From CAIJXB01 sp964439595 (GTDB taxonomy: Bacteria; Chlamydiota; Chlamydiia; Chlamydiales; Rhabdochlamydiaceae), in NCBI GenBank assembly GCA_964439595.1, contig CAYTOK010000028.1, forward strand, positions 1 through 14,594: DNA of 14,594 bases, in the 5' to 3' direction. A model generated the notes under the pieces. That model had not been told where the DNA came from, did no database searches, and worked only from the letters and a program-made list of their open reading frames with translations. Positions 1 to 8,883 of the stretch are shown here, in pieces. Both the position numbers and the translations under genes were made by a program. Positions within the stretch are counted from its first letter, which is position 1. Each line of letters begins with the position of its first letter.

Positions 1-421
1 AACGCTGGCTCTTACGGCTCAGCTTTTCTTACCTGCTCGTCTTATTTAAAAGACTGTTTCGGTAAGATGCCAAGACTATAGCGAATATCCACCTTTTAGC
101 GCAAACTTTTTTACCTTTTTTATAAAAAAAGACATTTCTCATAGAGAGCTTCTCTATAAAATAGACGATAATACCCAACACACAATCACTGAGTAGCTTG
201 GGTTTTAGTGTTGACTATTTCAAAAAACCTAATCCACAGGCCTCTCAAATAAAAAATACACTCCTTGTGATTTCTCCAGAAACTCTCACAAGTCGACAAA
301 ACTTATTTATAAAATCTATCGAATAGGCAACCCAACGATTACAAAAATGAATATAGACACCTTAAGAAAGAGCCCGCATCAGTTAAATATAAAAAATTTT
401 ATTGATTTGGAGTAAATTGCA
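1..421. other. Left-edge region without an assignable gene
   Basis: The first ~80 bases are richer in G+C than the AT-rich stretch that follows, which would fit the 3' end of a plus-strand gene. All three plus frames stay open from the edge and stop at about 48, 65 and 81, so I cannot choose among them and recognise none of the short tails. From about 90 to 421 the sequence is AT-rich. It holds a perfect 7-bp inverted repeat, ATAGAGA-GCT-TCTCTAT (141-157), but the nearest T-run on the minus strand comes about ten bases after it, too far for a convincing terminator. No tRNA or clear promoter is seen. Confidence 0.4.
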
Positions 422-2068
422 CTACGGAGCCTTTCTATATGGAATATAAAGAGGCTCCCAGATCTTTCCTCTCACTTTTTCTTCAATTTCTGTTAAAGAC
501 ATTGAAGGGCACTGCCCAGAAAGGATGGCTTCTTTAGCTACAGCAATGGCTATCTTAAAAGAAATTCCCCGTATGTCTTTTAGAGGAGGTAATAAATTAC
601 CCTTAGAATCCTTTAAAGATGGCGACATCGAAGCTAAGGTTTTTGCTGCAACCACAAACATACGATCGGTTACTTTCGTGGCTCCAATAGCAATTACGCC
701 AAGTCCTATACCCGGAAAAATATAAGCATTATTTATCTGATCTACACGAAATACCTCTCCCCTTTTTTCCACATCAGGAAAGGGGCTTCCTGTTCCAAGG
801 ACAACCCTTCCTTCCGTCCATTGTATTAAATCAGACGGAGTCGCTTCACTATGCTTTGTAGGGTTAGAAAGAGGAAGAATAATAGGATGATCCAGATAGC
901 TTCCCATCTTTCGAACTACTTCTTCTGTAAAAATACCTCCCTGTCCAGACACCCCTATAAGAGCCGTAGGGTGCTCACTATCGATTACCTCTAGTAAAGA
1001 ACTTGGAGCGTATGAAGAACCTTTGGCAAAAATCTCTTGAAAAGACTGTAACAGCTGACCTTCTTTTAAAGGTCCTAGCCTATCAACTAAAATCAGACGA
1101 TTTAAAGCCTCCCTTTCTGAAAGTCCCTCCTCTTTCATAAATTGAAGCAATAACTGGGCAATACCACATCCTGCAGATCCTGATCCCACAATCACTATTT
1201 TTTGGTTTGTTAAAGTTTTGCCGACTGCAGATATCGCTGCAAGAAGAACTCCCACGGCAACAGCTGCTGTTCCTTGAATATCATCATTAAAAGAACAAAG
1301 TGTGTCTCTATATTTTTGTAAAAGCGGCAAAGCATTTCTTTGAGCAAAATCTTCCCAATGGAGTAAAACTTTTGGAAACCTCTTTTTGACAGCAGTAATA
1401 AACAACTCTATAAATTCTTGATATTCTGTTCCCCGGAGCCTTTTATGACGGGATCCTAAATATAAAGGATCTTGTAAAAGATTTTCATTATCTGTCCCGA
1501 CATCCAGAATAATAGGCAATCCGTTTCTTGGATGAACGCCAGCACAAGCTGTGTATAGAGCCAGTTTCCCAACGGCAATGCCCATTCCCCCAACACCTTG
1601 ATCTCCTAACCCTAAAATACGCTCTCCATCAGAAACTACAATTACTTCTACAGAATCAAACCGGTTACAAGCAAAAATTTCATCCATCCGATGTCTATGC
1701 AAATAAGAGAGAAAAAGGCCTCTTGGACGGCGGTAAATTTGGCTGAAGCGAAGACACCCCTCTCCGACAGTTGGAGTGTAAATAATTGGAAGCATCTCTT
1801 CTATATGATGAACTATCAAATTATAAAAAAGTGTTTCATTAGAATTTTGCAGATCTGATAGATAGATGTACTTTTCAATATCAGAAGACTTGCCTCTAAA
1901 AGCTGTGTAACAACGCAGGCTTTGTTCTTCTATTGTTGATACATAAGGTGGGATCAGTCCATGCAACTTAAATATAGAGCGCTCTTCTTCTGAAAATCCA
2001 GTTCCTTTATTCAGTAATGAGCTCTCTATAAGAGCATAATCTGTTTGAGTTACTTCTAAATATTTCAT
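422..2068 (-). CDS. maeA: NAD-dependent malic enzyme (oxidative decarboxylation of malate to pyruvate)
   Basis: Cytosolic enzyme converting malate to pyruvate and CO2 with reduction of a nicotinamide cofactor. The 548-residue length fits the long bacterial/eukaryotic malic-enzyme family (MaeA/SfcA of about 565 residues). Visible signatures: IIYTPTVGEGC (catalytic Tyr97), GLGDQGVGGMGIAVGKL with Lys168, the metal-binding EDF (Glu239, Asp240) and FNDDIQGTA (Asp262/263), and the nucleotide-binding GSGSAG at 295-300. The second strand of that fold ends in an acidic residue (ILVDRLG), as in NAD-preferring enzymes; cofactor preference remains an inference. The ATG overlaps the fumC stop codon as ATGA and has no clear Shine-Dalgarno of its own, so translational coupling to fumC is likely. 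Together the two genes form a fumarate to malate to pyruvate branch. All key residues are intact. Confidence 0.93.
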   Translation of the reverse strand: MKYLEVTQTDYALIESSLLNKGTGFSEEERSIFKLHGLIPPYVSTIEEQSLRCYTAFRGKSSDIEKYIYLSDLQNSNETLFYNLIVHHIEEMLPIIYTPTVGEGCLRFSQIYRRPRGLFLSYLHRHRMDEIFACNRFDSVEVIVVSDGERILGLGDQGVGGMGIAVGKLALYTACAGVHPRNGLPIILDVGTDNENLLQDPLYLGSRHKRLRGTEYQEFIELFITAVKKRFPKVLLHWEDFAQRNALPLLQKYRDTLCSFNDDIQGTAAVAVGVLLAAISAVGKTLTNQKIVIVGSGSAGCGIAQLLLQFMKEEGLSEREALNRLILVDRLGPLKEGQLLQSFQEIFAKGSSYAPSSLLEVIDSEHPTALIGVSGQGGIFTEEVVRKMGSYLDHPIILPLSNPTKHSEATPSDLIQWTEGRVVLGTGSPFPDVEKRGEVFRVDQINNAYIFPGIGLGVIAIGATKVTDRMFVVAAKTLASMSPSLKDSKGNLLPPLKDIRGISFKIAIAVAKEAILSGQCPSMSLTEIEEKVRGKIWEPLYIPYRKAP

Positions 2069-3456
2069 AGGCTTGGATAAATCATAGAATGAGGTTGTAC
2101 TAGAGAATCAAATTCTTCTGCTGTTAAAAAGCCAAGAGAAATAGCGGCTTCTTTTAACGAAGAATGGCTTAGAAAAGCTTTATGAGCTATCTGAGCTGAC
2201 TTATCATACCCAATTTTTGGAGTTAATGCCGTAACAAGCATTAGTGAGTGATTGACGTATTTTTCAATAACCGACTTATTCGGCTTTATCCCCACAACCA
2301 AAAAGTCAGTAAAACAGCTACATGCATCACTAAGTAATGTCACCGAATGCAAAAAATTATGAATAATCACCGGCTTAAAAACGTTAAGCTCGAAGTTCCC
2401 CTGAGATCCTGCAAAACTAATAGCAGCATCGTTTCCAAACACCTGCGCTACGATCATATTTACAGCTTCACACTGTGTCGGATTTACTTTCCCTGGCATA
2501 ATAGAAGACCCGGGCTCGTTTTCAGGAAGCAGCAGCTCTTGCAGTCCACATCTTGGGCCAGATCCCATCCAACTAATATCGTTTGCAATCTTCATTAACG
2601 AACAGGCAAGCGTTTTAAGAGACCCGCTTGCAAAAACAAGGGCATCGTGTGCTGCCATACCTGCAAACTTGTTTTTTGCAGAAATAAAAGGAAGCGCTGT
2701 ATTTTCTGCAATTTTCTTAGCCACTTTTTCTGCAAAAGCCGGATGTGAATTTAATCCAGTGCCAACAGCAGTACCGCCAATAGTTAACTTATATAAGTCC
2801 TTTAAGCAAGATCGTATCCTTTCTTCATCTTCTTCTAATTGCGTAACATATCCAGAAAACTCCTGCCCTAAAGACAAAGGAACAGCGTCCATTAAATGCG
2901 TCCTTCCAATTTTAATAATGGAAGCAAATTCCTTAGCTTTAGCATCTAGTGCTTCACGCAATTTTTGCACCATAGGCAAAAGCCTATGGGTCAACTGATG
3001 TACTGCTGCAATATGCATGGCTGTTGGAAAAATATCATTGGAAGACTGTGATAAATTAACATGATCATTGGGATGAACTAGCTTTTTGTCACCCTTTTTT
3101 CCTCCAGCTAATTCAATAGCTCTATTAGCTACCACTTCATTAGCGTTCATGTTAGACTGGGTTCCACTGCCCGTTTGCCAAATGCGCAGAGGGAATTCCT
3201 CATCCCATTTCCCCTCTAAAACTTCTTCTGCTGCGTCAATAATAACTTTAGACTTATCTAAAGGAAGAAGTCCCAGTTCCCCATTGACTTCTGCTGCTGA
3301 CTTTTTAATAATTCCAAATGCATGAATCATAGATCTAGGTAACTTGTCATGTCCTATCGGGAAATGAACTAAAGACCGCGCCGTCTGCGCTCCATAATAC
3401 CTTTCTTCAGGAACTTCTACAGCCCCCATACTATCCGTTTCTATTCGACAACCCAT
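2065..3456 (-). CDS. fumC: Class II fumarate hydratase
   Basis: Iron-independent fumarase interconverting fumarate and malate in the TCA cycle; the family is a cytosolic homotetramer. The product is about 463 residues, close to E. coli FumC (467). In order it shows GSGTQSNMNANEV (about 98-110 in the longest frame), the SSNDIFPTAMH segment, GRTHLMDAVPLSLGQE with the catalytic-site His, GGTAVGTGLN, and the GSSIMPGKVNPTQCEA fumarase/aspartase signature with the catalytic Ser. The frame stays open back to a GTG at 3462, but ATG 3456 has AAGG five bases upstream and is preferred. The gene is the first of a two-gene unit with maeA, overlapping it by four bases. A perfect inverted repeat lies just ahead of the Shine-Dalgarno region. 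Aspartase and argininosuccinate-lyase relatives are less likely given the close match to fumarase motifs. Confidence 0.94.
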   Translation of the reverse strand: MGCRIETDSMGAVEVPEERYYGAQTARSLVHFPIGHDKLPRSMIHAFGIIKKSAAEVNGELGLLPLDKSKVIIDAAEEVLEGKWDEEFPLRIWQTGSGTQSNMNANEVVANRAIELAGGKKGDKKLVHPNDHVNLSQSSNDIFPTAMHIAAVHQLTHRLLPMVQKLREALDAKAKEFASIIKIGRTHLMDAVPLSLGQEFSGYVTQLEEDEERIRSCLKDLYKLTIGGTAVGTGLNSHPAFAEKVAKKIAENTALPFISAKNKFAGMAAHDALVFASGSLKTLACSLMKIANDISWMGSGPRCGLQELLLPENEPGSSIMPGKVNPTQCEAVNMIVAQVFGNDAAISFAGSQGNFELNVFKPVIIHNFLHSVTLLSDACSCFTDFLVVGIKPNKSVIEKYVNHSLMLVTALTPKIGYDKSAQIAHKAFLSHSSLKEAAISLGFLTAEEFDSLVQPHSMIYPSL

Positions 3457-3463
3457 GTGCACC

Positions 3464-3483
3464 TTATAGTAAATTAACTATAA
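3464..3483. promoter_or_regulatory. Inverted repeat in the fumC leader (possible operator or RNA hairpin)
   Basis: Perfect 7-bp arms TTATAGT / ACTATAA separated by six bases lie immediately upstream of the fumC start and touch its AAGG Shine-Dalgarno. One arm, read on the minus strand, is TATAGT, which resembles a -10 element. The repeat could be a regulator site or a weak hairpin limiting ribosome access. It is AT-only apart from one G-C pair per arm, so chance is a real alternative. Confidence 0.3.
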
Positions 3484-3554
3484 GCTCACTTTGGTTTTTC
3501 TCTCTGTTTTTGTCGATATTTTTTTAAAAATTTTTATTATTTTCTGCATAAAGA

Positions 3555-5249
3555 CTAAAAAAGACTTGCATTCACCCGTATATAATAAAAACGAGAAAAA
3601 TCCTTATATTGGTTAGTAAGTGGAAAAGCAGCATCAAAACTAACATTAACACCACGGGGCCCATAAAACCGAAGTCCAACTCCCGTTGATGTCAAATAAG
3701 CAGGTGAGAGCACATCCTCAACGGAATTATTAGAATACACACCCCCGTGGTCTAGAAAGACAAGGAACTGTAAGAATTCCTTCCATTTTTTCTTCATAGA
3801 TTTGCAGATAGTATCCCTTAAAAAAGGAAGTGGTGTATAAAATTCCAGATTACCAAAATATCCCAGATCGCCAATAGCTACTGCTGCCGGATATCCCCGT
3901 ACAGAGCCAATCCCTCCTATTGCAAACTCTTCCGGAATAGGCAATAAATTAAATGTCCCCTGTGCCGATGTAGTCAATAGCAAAGAACAATCTTTAGGCA
4001 AGGGCTGTATTCGCTGAAAATTAGCATCTAGAATATAGTACCTAGCTCCAGATCCTTCTCTACTAGAGCTCGGGTCTACTGCTTTATACCCCCCTAAAAA
4101 ATCAGGAATACCAGCGCGTAAATAAGCATTAAAAAAACTCCGACCTAAAACTGCGTCCACATAATCTAAAGCTGCACCGAAGCTAAAAACTCTTAGCTTA
4201 TCAAAGGAAACAGTCTCCCCTTGTTCATAATTGCTCATCTGCTTAATGTCAAAAATAGCAAACGTAGTCGCACTAAATTTTCTTGTGCGTGCAACAGGCT
4301 GGGAAAGAGCAATGGTTCCCACTTCGGAGCGAGCTTTTAATTCTAAGGATTGGAGTTGTTGTATGTTTGAAAAAGAGTAGAGATAAGAAAAACTCAGCCT
4401 AGAACCGTACCCATTAACGGGGATGGAATATATAGGATTTACAAAGTAAAAGACAGGAGGAATACCAAAAGAAGTCAGAAGAACTAACTTATCTCCGCTA
4501 GCGAGCACATTACCCACATCTGCTTCGGAAGAAATTTGATCATACGTTGTCGACTGAGATCCCCAGTTATTATATCCTACAGAAAACTGATAAGGAAACT
4601 TATCTTGAATCACTAAAACTAAGCAAACACCACCCAAAACAGGACTTTTTCGCAAAACTCCCTTAACTGTAAGAGAAAAATTCTCGTTAAGAAGAATAAG
4701 AGCTTTTAAAAGATCATTATAATTTAGAGCTTTGCCTTTAAGATGGGAAACATATTTACGAATATAGTTAGTGCTGTAAGAAATGTTACCTTCAATTTCA
4801 ATGTCCGCTAAATGTCCCTCTAGAACTTGAAGGATAAGTTGTCCATTTTCTATTTTTTGTACAGGGGGATAAGTCCATGCTAAAAAATATCCCTTTTTCA
4901 CATAAAACTGATCGATTTCCTGACAAAGCTGTATGACATCCTTACCATTTAACTCCCGATGACAATAAGGGTCCAAAAGCCTTTTAATTTCCTTTTCTGA
5001 AAGTACAGTGTTCCCTTGAAGAATAATAGATTCAATATGAACAGCTATTCCAGTAGGAATATCCAAAACTTCCGTAGGAATATCTATTTCTAATAACGGC
5101 ACTTCTTTTTCAGGAGAAATGTCTTCCACCTTAAATTCTTGCTCAACAGCTCTTTGCACAACCCCGGCAGCACCTGAAGCAGGAGCCGCTTCAATAGGTC
5201 TTGTCAAAATAAACGCCGATAAAACACCCAATACGACTAATCGATTCAC
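3555..5249 (-). CDS. TpsB-type outer-membrane transporter of a two-partner secretion system (ShlB/FhaC/HecB family)
   Basis: Predicted Omp85-superfamily beta-barrel exporting the neighbouring TpsA protein. The product is about 564 residues (FhaC is 584). A signal peptide (MNRLVVLGVLSAFIL, then PIEA|APA) leads into a POTRA domain around HIESIILQGNTVLSEKEIK and GQLILQVLEG, a second POTRA, and the barrel from about residue 218. The conserved L6-loop VRGY occurs in IGGIGSVRGYPAA, followed by the FLVFLDHGGVYSN strand typical of the family. The chain ends in Phe, as barrel-assembly substrates usually do. The open frame extends to a TTG at 5273, but GTG 5249 has GAGGG four bases upstream and gives a clean signal peptide, so it is chosen. 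It lies 130 bases downstream of tpsA on the same strand, probably co-transcribed. I see no truncation or lost motif. Confidence 0.88.
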   Translation of the reverse strand: MNRLVVLGVLSAFILTRPIEAAPASGAAGVVQRAVEQEFKVEDISPEKEVPLLEIDIPTEVLDIPTGIAVHIESIILQGNTVLSEKEIKRLLDPYCHRELNGKDVIQLCQEIDQFYVKKGYFLAWTYPPVQKIENGQLILQVLEGHLADIEIEGNISYSTNYIRKYVSHLKGKALNYNDLLKALILLNENFSLTVKGVLRKSPVLGGVCLVLVIQDKFPYQFSVGYNNWGSQSTTYDQISSEADVGNVLASGDKLVLLTSFGIPPVFYFVNPIYSIPVNGYGSRLSFSYLYSFSNIQQLQSLELKARSEVGTIALSQPVARTRKFSATTFAIFDIKQMSNYEQGETVSFDKLRVFSFGAALDYVDAVLGRSFFNAYLRAGIPDFLGGYKAVDPSSSREGSGARYYILDANFQRIQPLPKDCSLLLTTSAQGTFNLLPIPEEFAIGGIGSVRGYPAAVAIGDLGYFGNLEFYTPLPFLRDTICKSMKKKWKEFLQFLVFLDHGGVYSNNSVEDVLSPAYLTSTGVGLRFYGPRGVNVSFDAAFPLTNQYKDFSRFYYIRVNASLF

Positions 5250-5294
5250 TACACCCTCTGCTAAAAAATGCAATACAAAATCGAACTATATTGT

Positions 5295-5310
5295 CCCCCC
5301 TAAAAAAAAA
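5295..5310. repeat. Adjacent homopolymer tracts between tpsA and tpsB (minus strand T9-A-G6)
   Basis: The tpsA-tpsB spacer contains a run of nine T, one A and six G on the minus strand, about 45 bases upstream of the tpsB GTG. Other T7-T8 runs lie nearby at about 5324-5330 and 5355-5362. Such tracts can slip during replication and change promoter spacing or leader length; whether this one varies cannot be seen from one sequence. No convincing terminator hairpin is present in this spacer. Confidence 0.5.
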
Positions 5311-5379
5311 CAATCATCTTCTTAAAAAAACGTCTTAGATCAAAATAAACTCGGAAAAAAAACCTTAAGCTACAAATGA

Positions 5380-7920
5380 CTAAAGATCCATAGCTTGGTA
5401 GATAGAAAAATTCTCCTGTAAGAGCTCGAAGACATTCTCAAACGGCGTCATAATACCGTTATTATTAAAAGGAAGAGGACTATAGCCTATTCCCAAAGTT
5501 TGAGGAGTCATATCTTCACTAGCTGCAAAAATAACTACAGGAAAAGGTTTCAACTTGGAAACTCTGGCCTTGCAGTTAACGATTGTTTTTCCATTTATAA
5601 TGACTGTACAAGGCTTATTACCGGGAACATAGCCTATCGAAGATGCTGTTATTTGTCCGGATAAAGCAGCGAGCGCATTAGCTCCAATAATAAGAGTTTG
5701 GTCTGTATTTACATTTAAAGGATATGTAGAAGTTCCTAAAGACCCTTTTAAAGAATTCATTTGAGAAGGTCCTCCTCCTAGAATGATTTTCTGCCTAATA
5801 CTTGATTTCAAAATAGGACCTATAGCCACTAGATTAAGGCTACTGACGTCAACAATGCCTCCTAGTATGATATTTCTAGCTGACACTTGAAACCCTAGAT
5901 CTCCAGTTGTAGTGACATCATCCCTAAAAATAGCTCTACCCGCTCCTCCATTCATTACAAAGCTAGAAGCTTGAATATCTCCTAACGAAGCCTCAGCATT
6001 GCTTTCGATGGTAATGGCATTTAAAGGAACACTTGTTCCTAGTTTCCCTGTAGAAACTATTGCTCCAATCCCAGCTTTTATCGTTAAAGATTCTGCCTCC
6101 GGGGTAGTTCCTTCAATAGAATTGACTTCAAGAATTGCATTTGCTCTTCTAGATAACAGAGAGAATGTCGTAGCACTTTGAGTCAGAGTAACCGTAGGCA
6201 CAACCTTAATAAAATTTCTTGCAGTCACATCTTTTAAAAAAGCCTCCTTTCCTTCTGCAATAACAACGCCGGCCAGGGCTAAAGAACTTCCTAAAGATCC
6301 CAAAGTAATCGTTCCACTACTTCCTGCCGAAATTGTTAAAACGGAAGGTCCATCAATAGATCCAAACGTGATGTCAGCGCCAGGACCTCCATCTACTGCA
6401 GTAGTTAAAGTCGTATTTGCTGAGAGGATTGTTTGTAGGTCCGTAACAGTAATCGTCCCTCCTTTTGTCGTAATAGAGCCCCCTTGTAAAAGTAAGGTTC
6501 CCACTTCTGAAGGTGGCGCTGTAAAGACAAGCCCCACTCCTACATTACTCATAGCAATGGGCACTTCTTGTATAATTTGATTAGCACATAAAACTACTGT
6601 AGCCTCTGCTGCTTCAATAGTTGCTGCTGCTATGTTAGAATCTAAAGAACTACATCCTGAAGGAACATCTACACCGGATGCCGTTATCCTAAGGATTGTA
6701 GGGTCTAAAAGCCACGTACCCCTAACACCTTGAGGAGCAAAAGTGTCGACAGTAGCATTTCCAATAGACATCCTACCTTGACTGGAGGTTTCTACGAATC
6801 CTCCGTCACCTCCTTCTATACCTCCCCTAGCAAAAACCTGTCCTTCAAAACTAGTACTTTTACTTGATAAAAAAGCTACCCTGCCTCCATTACCATAGCC
6901 CTTTGCACTAGCTTTTATACAAGAAGAGGAGTCCACTGATACATTTTCGCTAGTTACATAAACGCTACCACCTCCAAAAAGGCCTGACACGTCAATTTCT
7001 GCGTGAGTAATATCTACCTGAGAACCTGTTACTACTAGATCTCCGCCTAAGGACTTAGCACTCGACGCATCAATAATCCCTGCTATCTGAATATTTTCCG
7101 CTTCTAGATTGACATTATTAGCCACAATAGAGCTAGCTGAAACAAGAGATATTTCTCCATCCTTAACGACAAAAACCTCGCCTCTTTCCACTCCTTCATG
7201 ATTGACAATTTCATGAATCACCTTCTTAACTATAGGAAGGCGCATCGAAACTTCCCCACTTTCTGCTTGAATAGAACCAAGGTGCTCTATAATAGAATCC
7301 TTAATCTCCCCTTCCACACTAAATTCCAAAAGCCCATTTCCTGAAAAATCAATAGTAACATGTTCTCCTGACGCCAAAATCACTTTTCCGGCGGTAGCTT
7401 GAATCTTACCTAAGTTTCTTATAACAGGAGCCATAAGAACAATTGCTCCATCAGGAGCTGCAGCTAGAAATCCTTCATTGCAAATTTCTGCCAAGCTATC
7501 TCTTTCTTTTAGATAAAATGAAAAATTCCCCTGCAAAAAATCTTCATTAGAAATCTGTAAAGTAGAAGCAATCAAAGAGCCCACCTGTACAACAGCTTCC
7601 TTGCCAAAGTAAATCCCCTGAGAATTTACTAAAAACACTCTTCCATTACTCTCAATTGAACCAAAAATTTTAGAGGCCTTAGATCCTTCAATACGATTTA
7701 AAACAGAAGAAGAAGAGGACGGTTGAATAAACCGTACCTTTTCTCCTCTTTGGACATCAAAACTTTTATGCCGAATAATCGCTTTGTCAGAAGCTTCTAT
7801 CACCATCGTGTTGTCACTATGTCTATGCAGAGAGACCTTCCCAGATTCTACGACAGACTGCTCAGGTAAACAGGCAAGAACTCCGGGTAAGCAAACAATG
7901 CAAAACAAAAATTTTTTCAC
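5380..7920 (-). CDS. TpsA-type secreted exoprotein with filamentous-haemagglutinin N-terminal (TPS) domain
   Basis: Predicted surface or secreted beta-helix protein of 846 residues, exported by the TpsB protein downstream. Residues 1-17 form a short signal peptide (MKKFLFCIVCLPGVLAC). The TPS secretion domain covers about 18-260: LNRIEGS-x-ASKIFGSIESNGRVFLVN at 74-99, then GIYFGKEAVVQVGSLIASTL. The family NPNGI box reads NSQGI here (99-103). At about 370-412 stands GGDGGFVETSSQG ... GTWLLDPTI, a block common in FHA/HMW-like exoproteins, followed by Gly/Ser/Thr-rich beta-helix-like sequence. The protein is short for the family and has no recognisable C-terminal toxin domain; it ends in ENVFELLQENFSIYQAMDL. 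The start is GTG with AGAGG six bases upstream. The -3 to +1 residues VLAC weakly resemble a lipobox, so lipidation is possible but not favoured. Confidence 0.87.
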   Translation of the reverse strand: MKKFLFCIVCLPGVLACLPEQSVVESGKVSLHRHSDNTMVIEASDKAIIRHKSFDVQRGEKVRFIQPSSSSSVLNRIEGSKASKIFGSIESNGRVFLVNSQGIYFGKEAVVQVGSLIASTLQISNEDFLQGNFSFYLKERDSLAEICNEGFLAAAPDGAIVLMAPVIRNLGKIQATAGKVILASGEHVTIDFSGNGLLEFSVEGEIKDSIIEHLGSIQAESGEVSMRLPIVKKVIHEIVNHEGVERGEVFVVKDGEISLVSASSIVANNVNLEAENIQIAGIIDASSAKSLGGDLVVTGSQVDITHAEIDVSGLFGGGSVYVTSENVSVDSSSCIKASAKGYGNGGRVAFLSSKSTSFEGQVFARGGIEGGDGGFVETSSQGRMSIGNATVDTFAPQGVRGTWLLDPTILRITASGVDVPSGCSSLDSNIAAATIEAAEATVVLCANQIIQEVPIAMSNVGVGLVFTAPPSEVGTLLLQGGSITTKGGTITVTDLQTILSANTTLTTAVDGGPGADITFGSIDGPSVLTISAGSSGTITLGSLGSSLALAGVVIAEGKEAFLKDVTARNFIKVVPTVTLTQSATTFSLLSRRANAILEVNSIEGTTPEAESLTIKAGIGAIVSTGKLGTSVPLNAITIESNAEASLGDIQASSFVMNGGAGRAIFRDDVTTTGDLGFQVSARNIILGGIVDVSSLNLVAIGPILKSSIRQKIILGGGPSQMNSLKGSLGTSTYPLNVNTDQTLIIGANALAALSGQITASSIGYVPGNKPCTVIINGKTIVNCKARVSKLKPFPVVIFAASEDMTPQTLGIGYSPLPFNNNGIMTPFENVFELLQENFSIYQAMDL

Positions 7921-7983
7921 TAAAAACCTCTAATTATCTTAGCTCAAGATGTACTGATTCTAAAAATATTTTTCAATTATTTT

Positions 7984-8802
7984 CTACCTCATCAACTCAT
8001 ATCCTATGCTTTTTTCTAACTCAGGGTCGAGGTTTTTATTAATATGCCGCAGATCTTCCTTGGAGATCTCCGGATACTCTTTAGGAATAAAAGTATCACT
8101 GATAACGTGCCTTGCCTTATATTGCTCCGTAACAGGAACAAAAGGATCTGCGGGTGTAAGACTAAAAATACTAGCAATTTCTGCAATCACTTCTTCTGGA
8201 TAATCTCTTAGCTTTTCATATTGCACATAGTAGACGTTTTTCACGATTTCACCTATAGCCAGCATATTTTGAATTCTTGCCGTTCTAAGCCTCATAACAT
8301 TCTTAAAAGCAGATCCATCTTCAGGATTACATTCAATATACTGACGGTCAGGTTCTGCGTCCCAAGTAGCCCTGATGAATCGACTAAAATCTTTTTTTAC
8401 GCTCTTTTTAAATGCCTCGCTTGTATGGTAGGGTTTTTCACAAAAGCTATGCAGCCAATCATAGGGATTACGAAATATAACAATAACTAAGCAATGATCA
8501 TTTTTTCTATAAAATCGACTTCCTTCTTGACCTTGCTCCGTGCCTTGAAACCACTTCCCTTCTAACCAAACAGGAAAATGCTTAGAGCTAAACCCAAAAT
8601 AAGGCGGATCGAAATTAAAATTCCTTACTATCAACGCTTGTAAATAATTAGTTCCGGAGCACCTTTCTCCTAAAAACTGTACCTGTGTAATAGGCTCCTC
8701 TCCTTCTTTTTTAGCTCCAAGACCATATGTGACATCTAGAGCTGACAAACCACACGAACAAGCAAAAACAGAGAATAAAAAAATAAATTTACAAAATAAC
8801 AT
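7984..8802 (-). CDS. Sulfotransferase-like P-loop protein with N-terminal signal peptide
   Basis: 272 residues. The two hallmark motifs of PAPS-dependent sulfotransferases are recognisable: a phosphosulfate-binding loop GERCSGTNYL at 45-54 and a 3'-phosphate-binding segment VIFRNPYDWLHSF at 108-120. By family, sulfate would be moved from PAPS to a hydroxyl or amine of a sugar, peptide or lipid; the acceptor is unknown. The N-terminus MLFCKFIFLFSVFACSCGLSA is a typical export signal, cleaved after GLSA or possibly lipidated at a Cys. Export is odd, because PAPS is a cytosolic cofactor. The ATG is well supported by AGGAG seven bases upstream. The stop lies 64 bases before the tpsA start on the same strand, so the three genes probably form one operon and TpsA or another surface molecule may be its target. 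Family assignment is fairly firm; the reaction is inferred. Confidence 0.68.
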   Translation of the reverse strand: MLFCKFIFLFSVFACSCGLSALDVTYGLGAKKEGEEPITQVQFLGERCSGTNYLQALIVRNFNFDPPYFGFSSKHFPVWLEGKWFQGTEQGQEGSRFYRKNDHCLVIVIFRNPYDWLHSFCEKPYHTSEAFKKSVKKDFSRFIRATWDAEPDRQYIECNPEDGSAFKNVMRLRTARIQNMLAIGEIVKNVYYVQYEKLRDYPEEVIAEIASIFSLTPADPFVPVTEQYKARHVISDTFIPKEYPEISKEDLRHINKNLDPELEKSIGYELMR

Positions 8803-8883
8803 GAGAGATCTCCTAAAAAAAATAAAATCACCACCCTATGCTATTTTTCTTCTGCGCGCAACAAAAAAAAACAGAAATCACTC

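Noticed and set aside
40..150. Minus-strand 37-codon frame starting near 150
   Set aside because: No Shine-Dalgarno, AT-rich composition and no recognisable content; probably chance.
141..157. Inverted repeat as a terminator for maeA
   Set aside because: It is about 265 bases beyond the maeA stop and the T-run starts about ten bases after the stem, so the geometry is poor.
2669..2998. Plus-strand open frame of 109 codons
   Set aside because: It lies entirely opposite fumC, whose motifs are unambiguous, and shows no Shine-Dalgarno or recognisable domain.
7708..7719. Run of repeated TCT codons (Ser) in tpsA as a phase-variable tract
   Set aside because: Only four exact units, and changes by whole triplets would stay in frame; Ser runs at this place are common in TPS domains.
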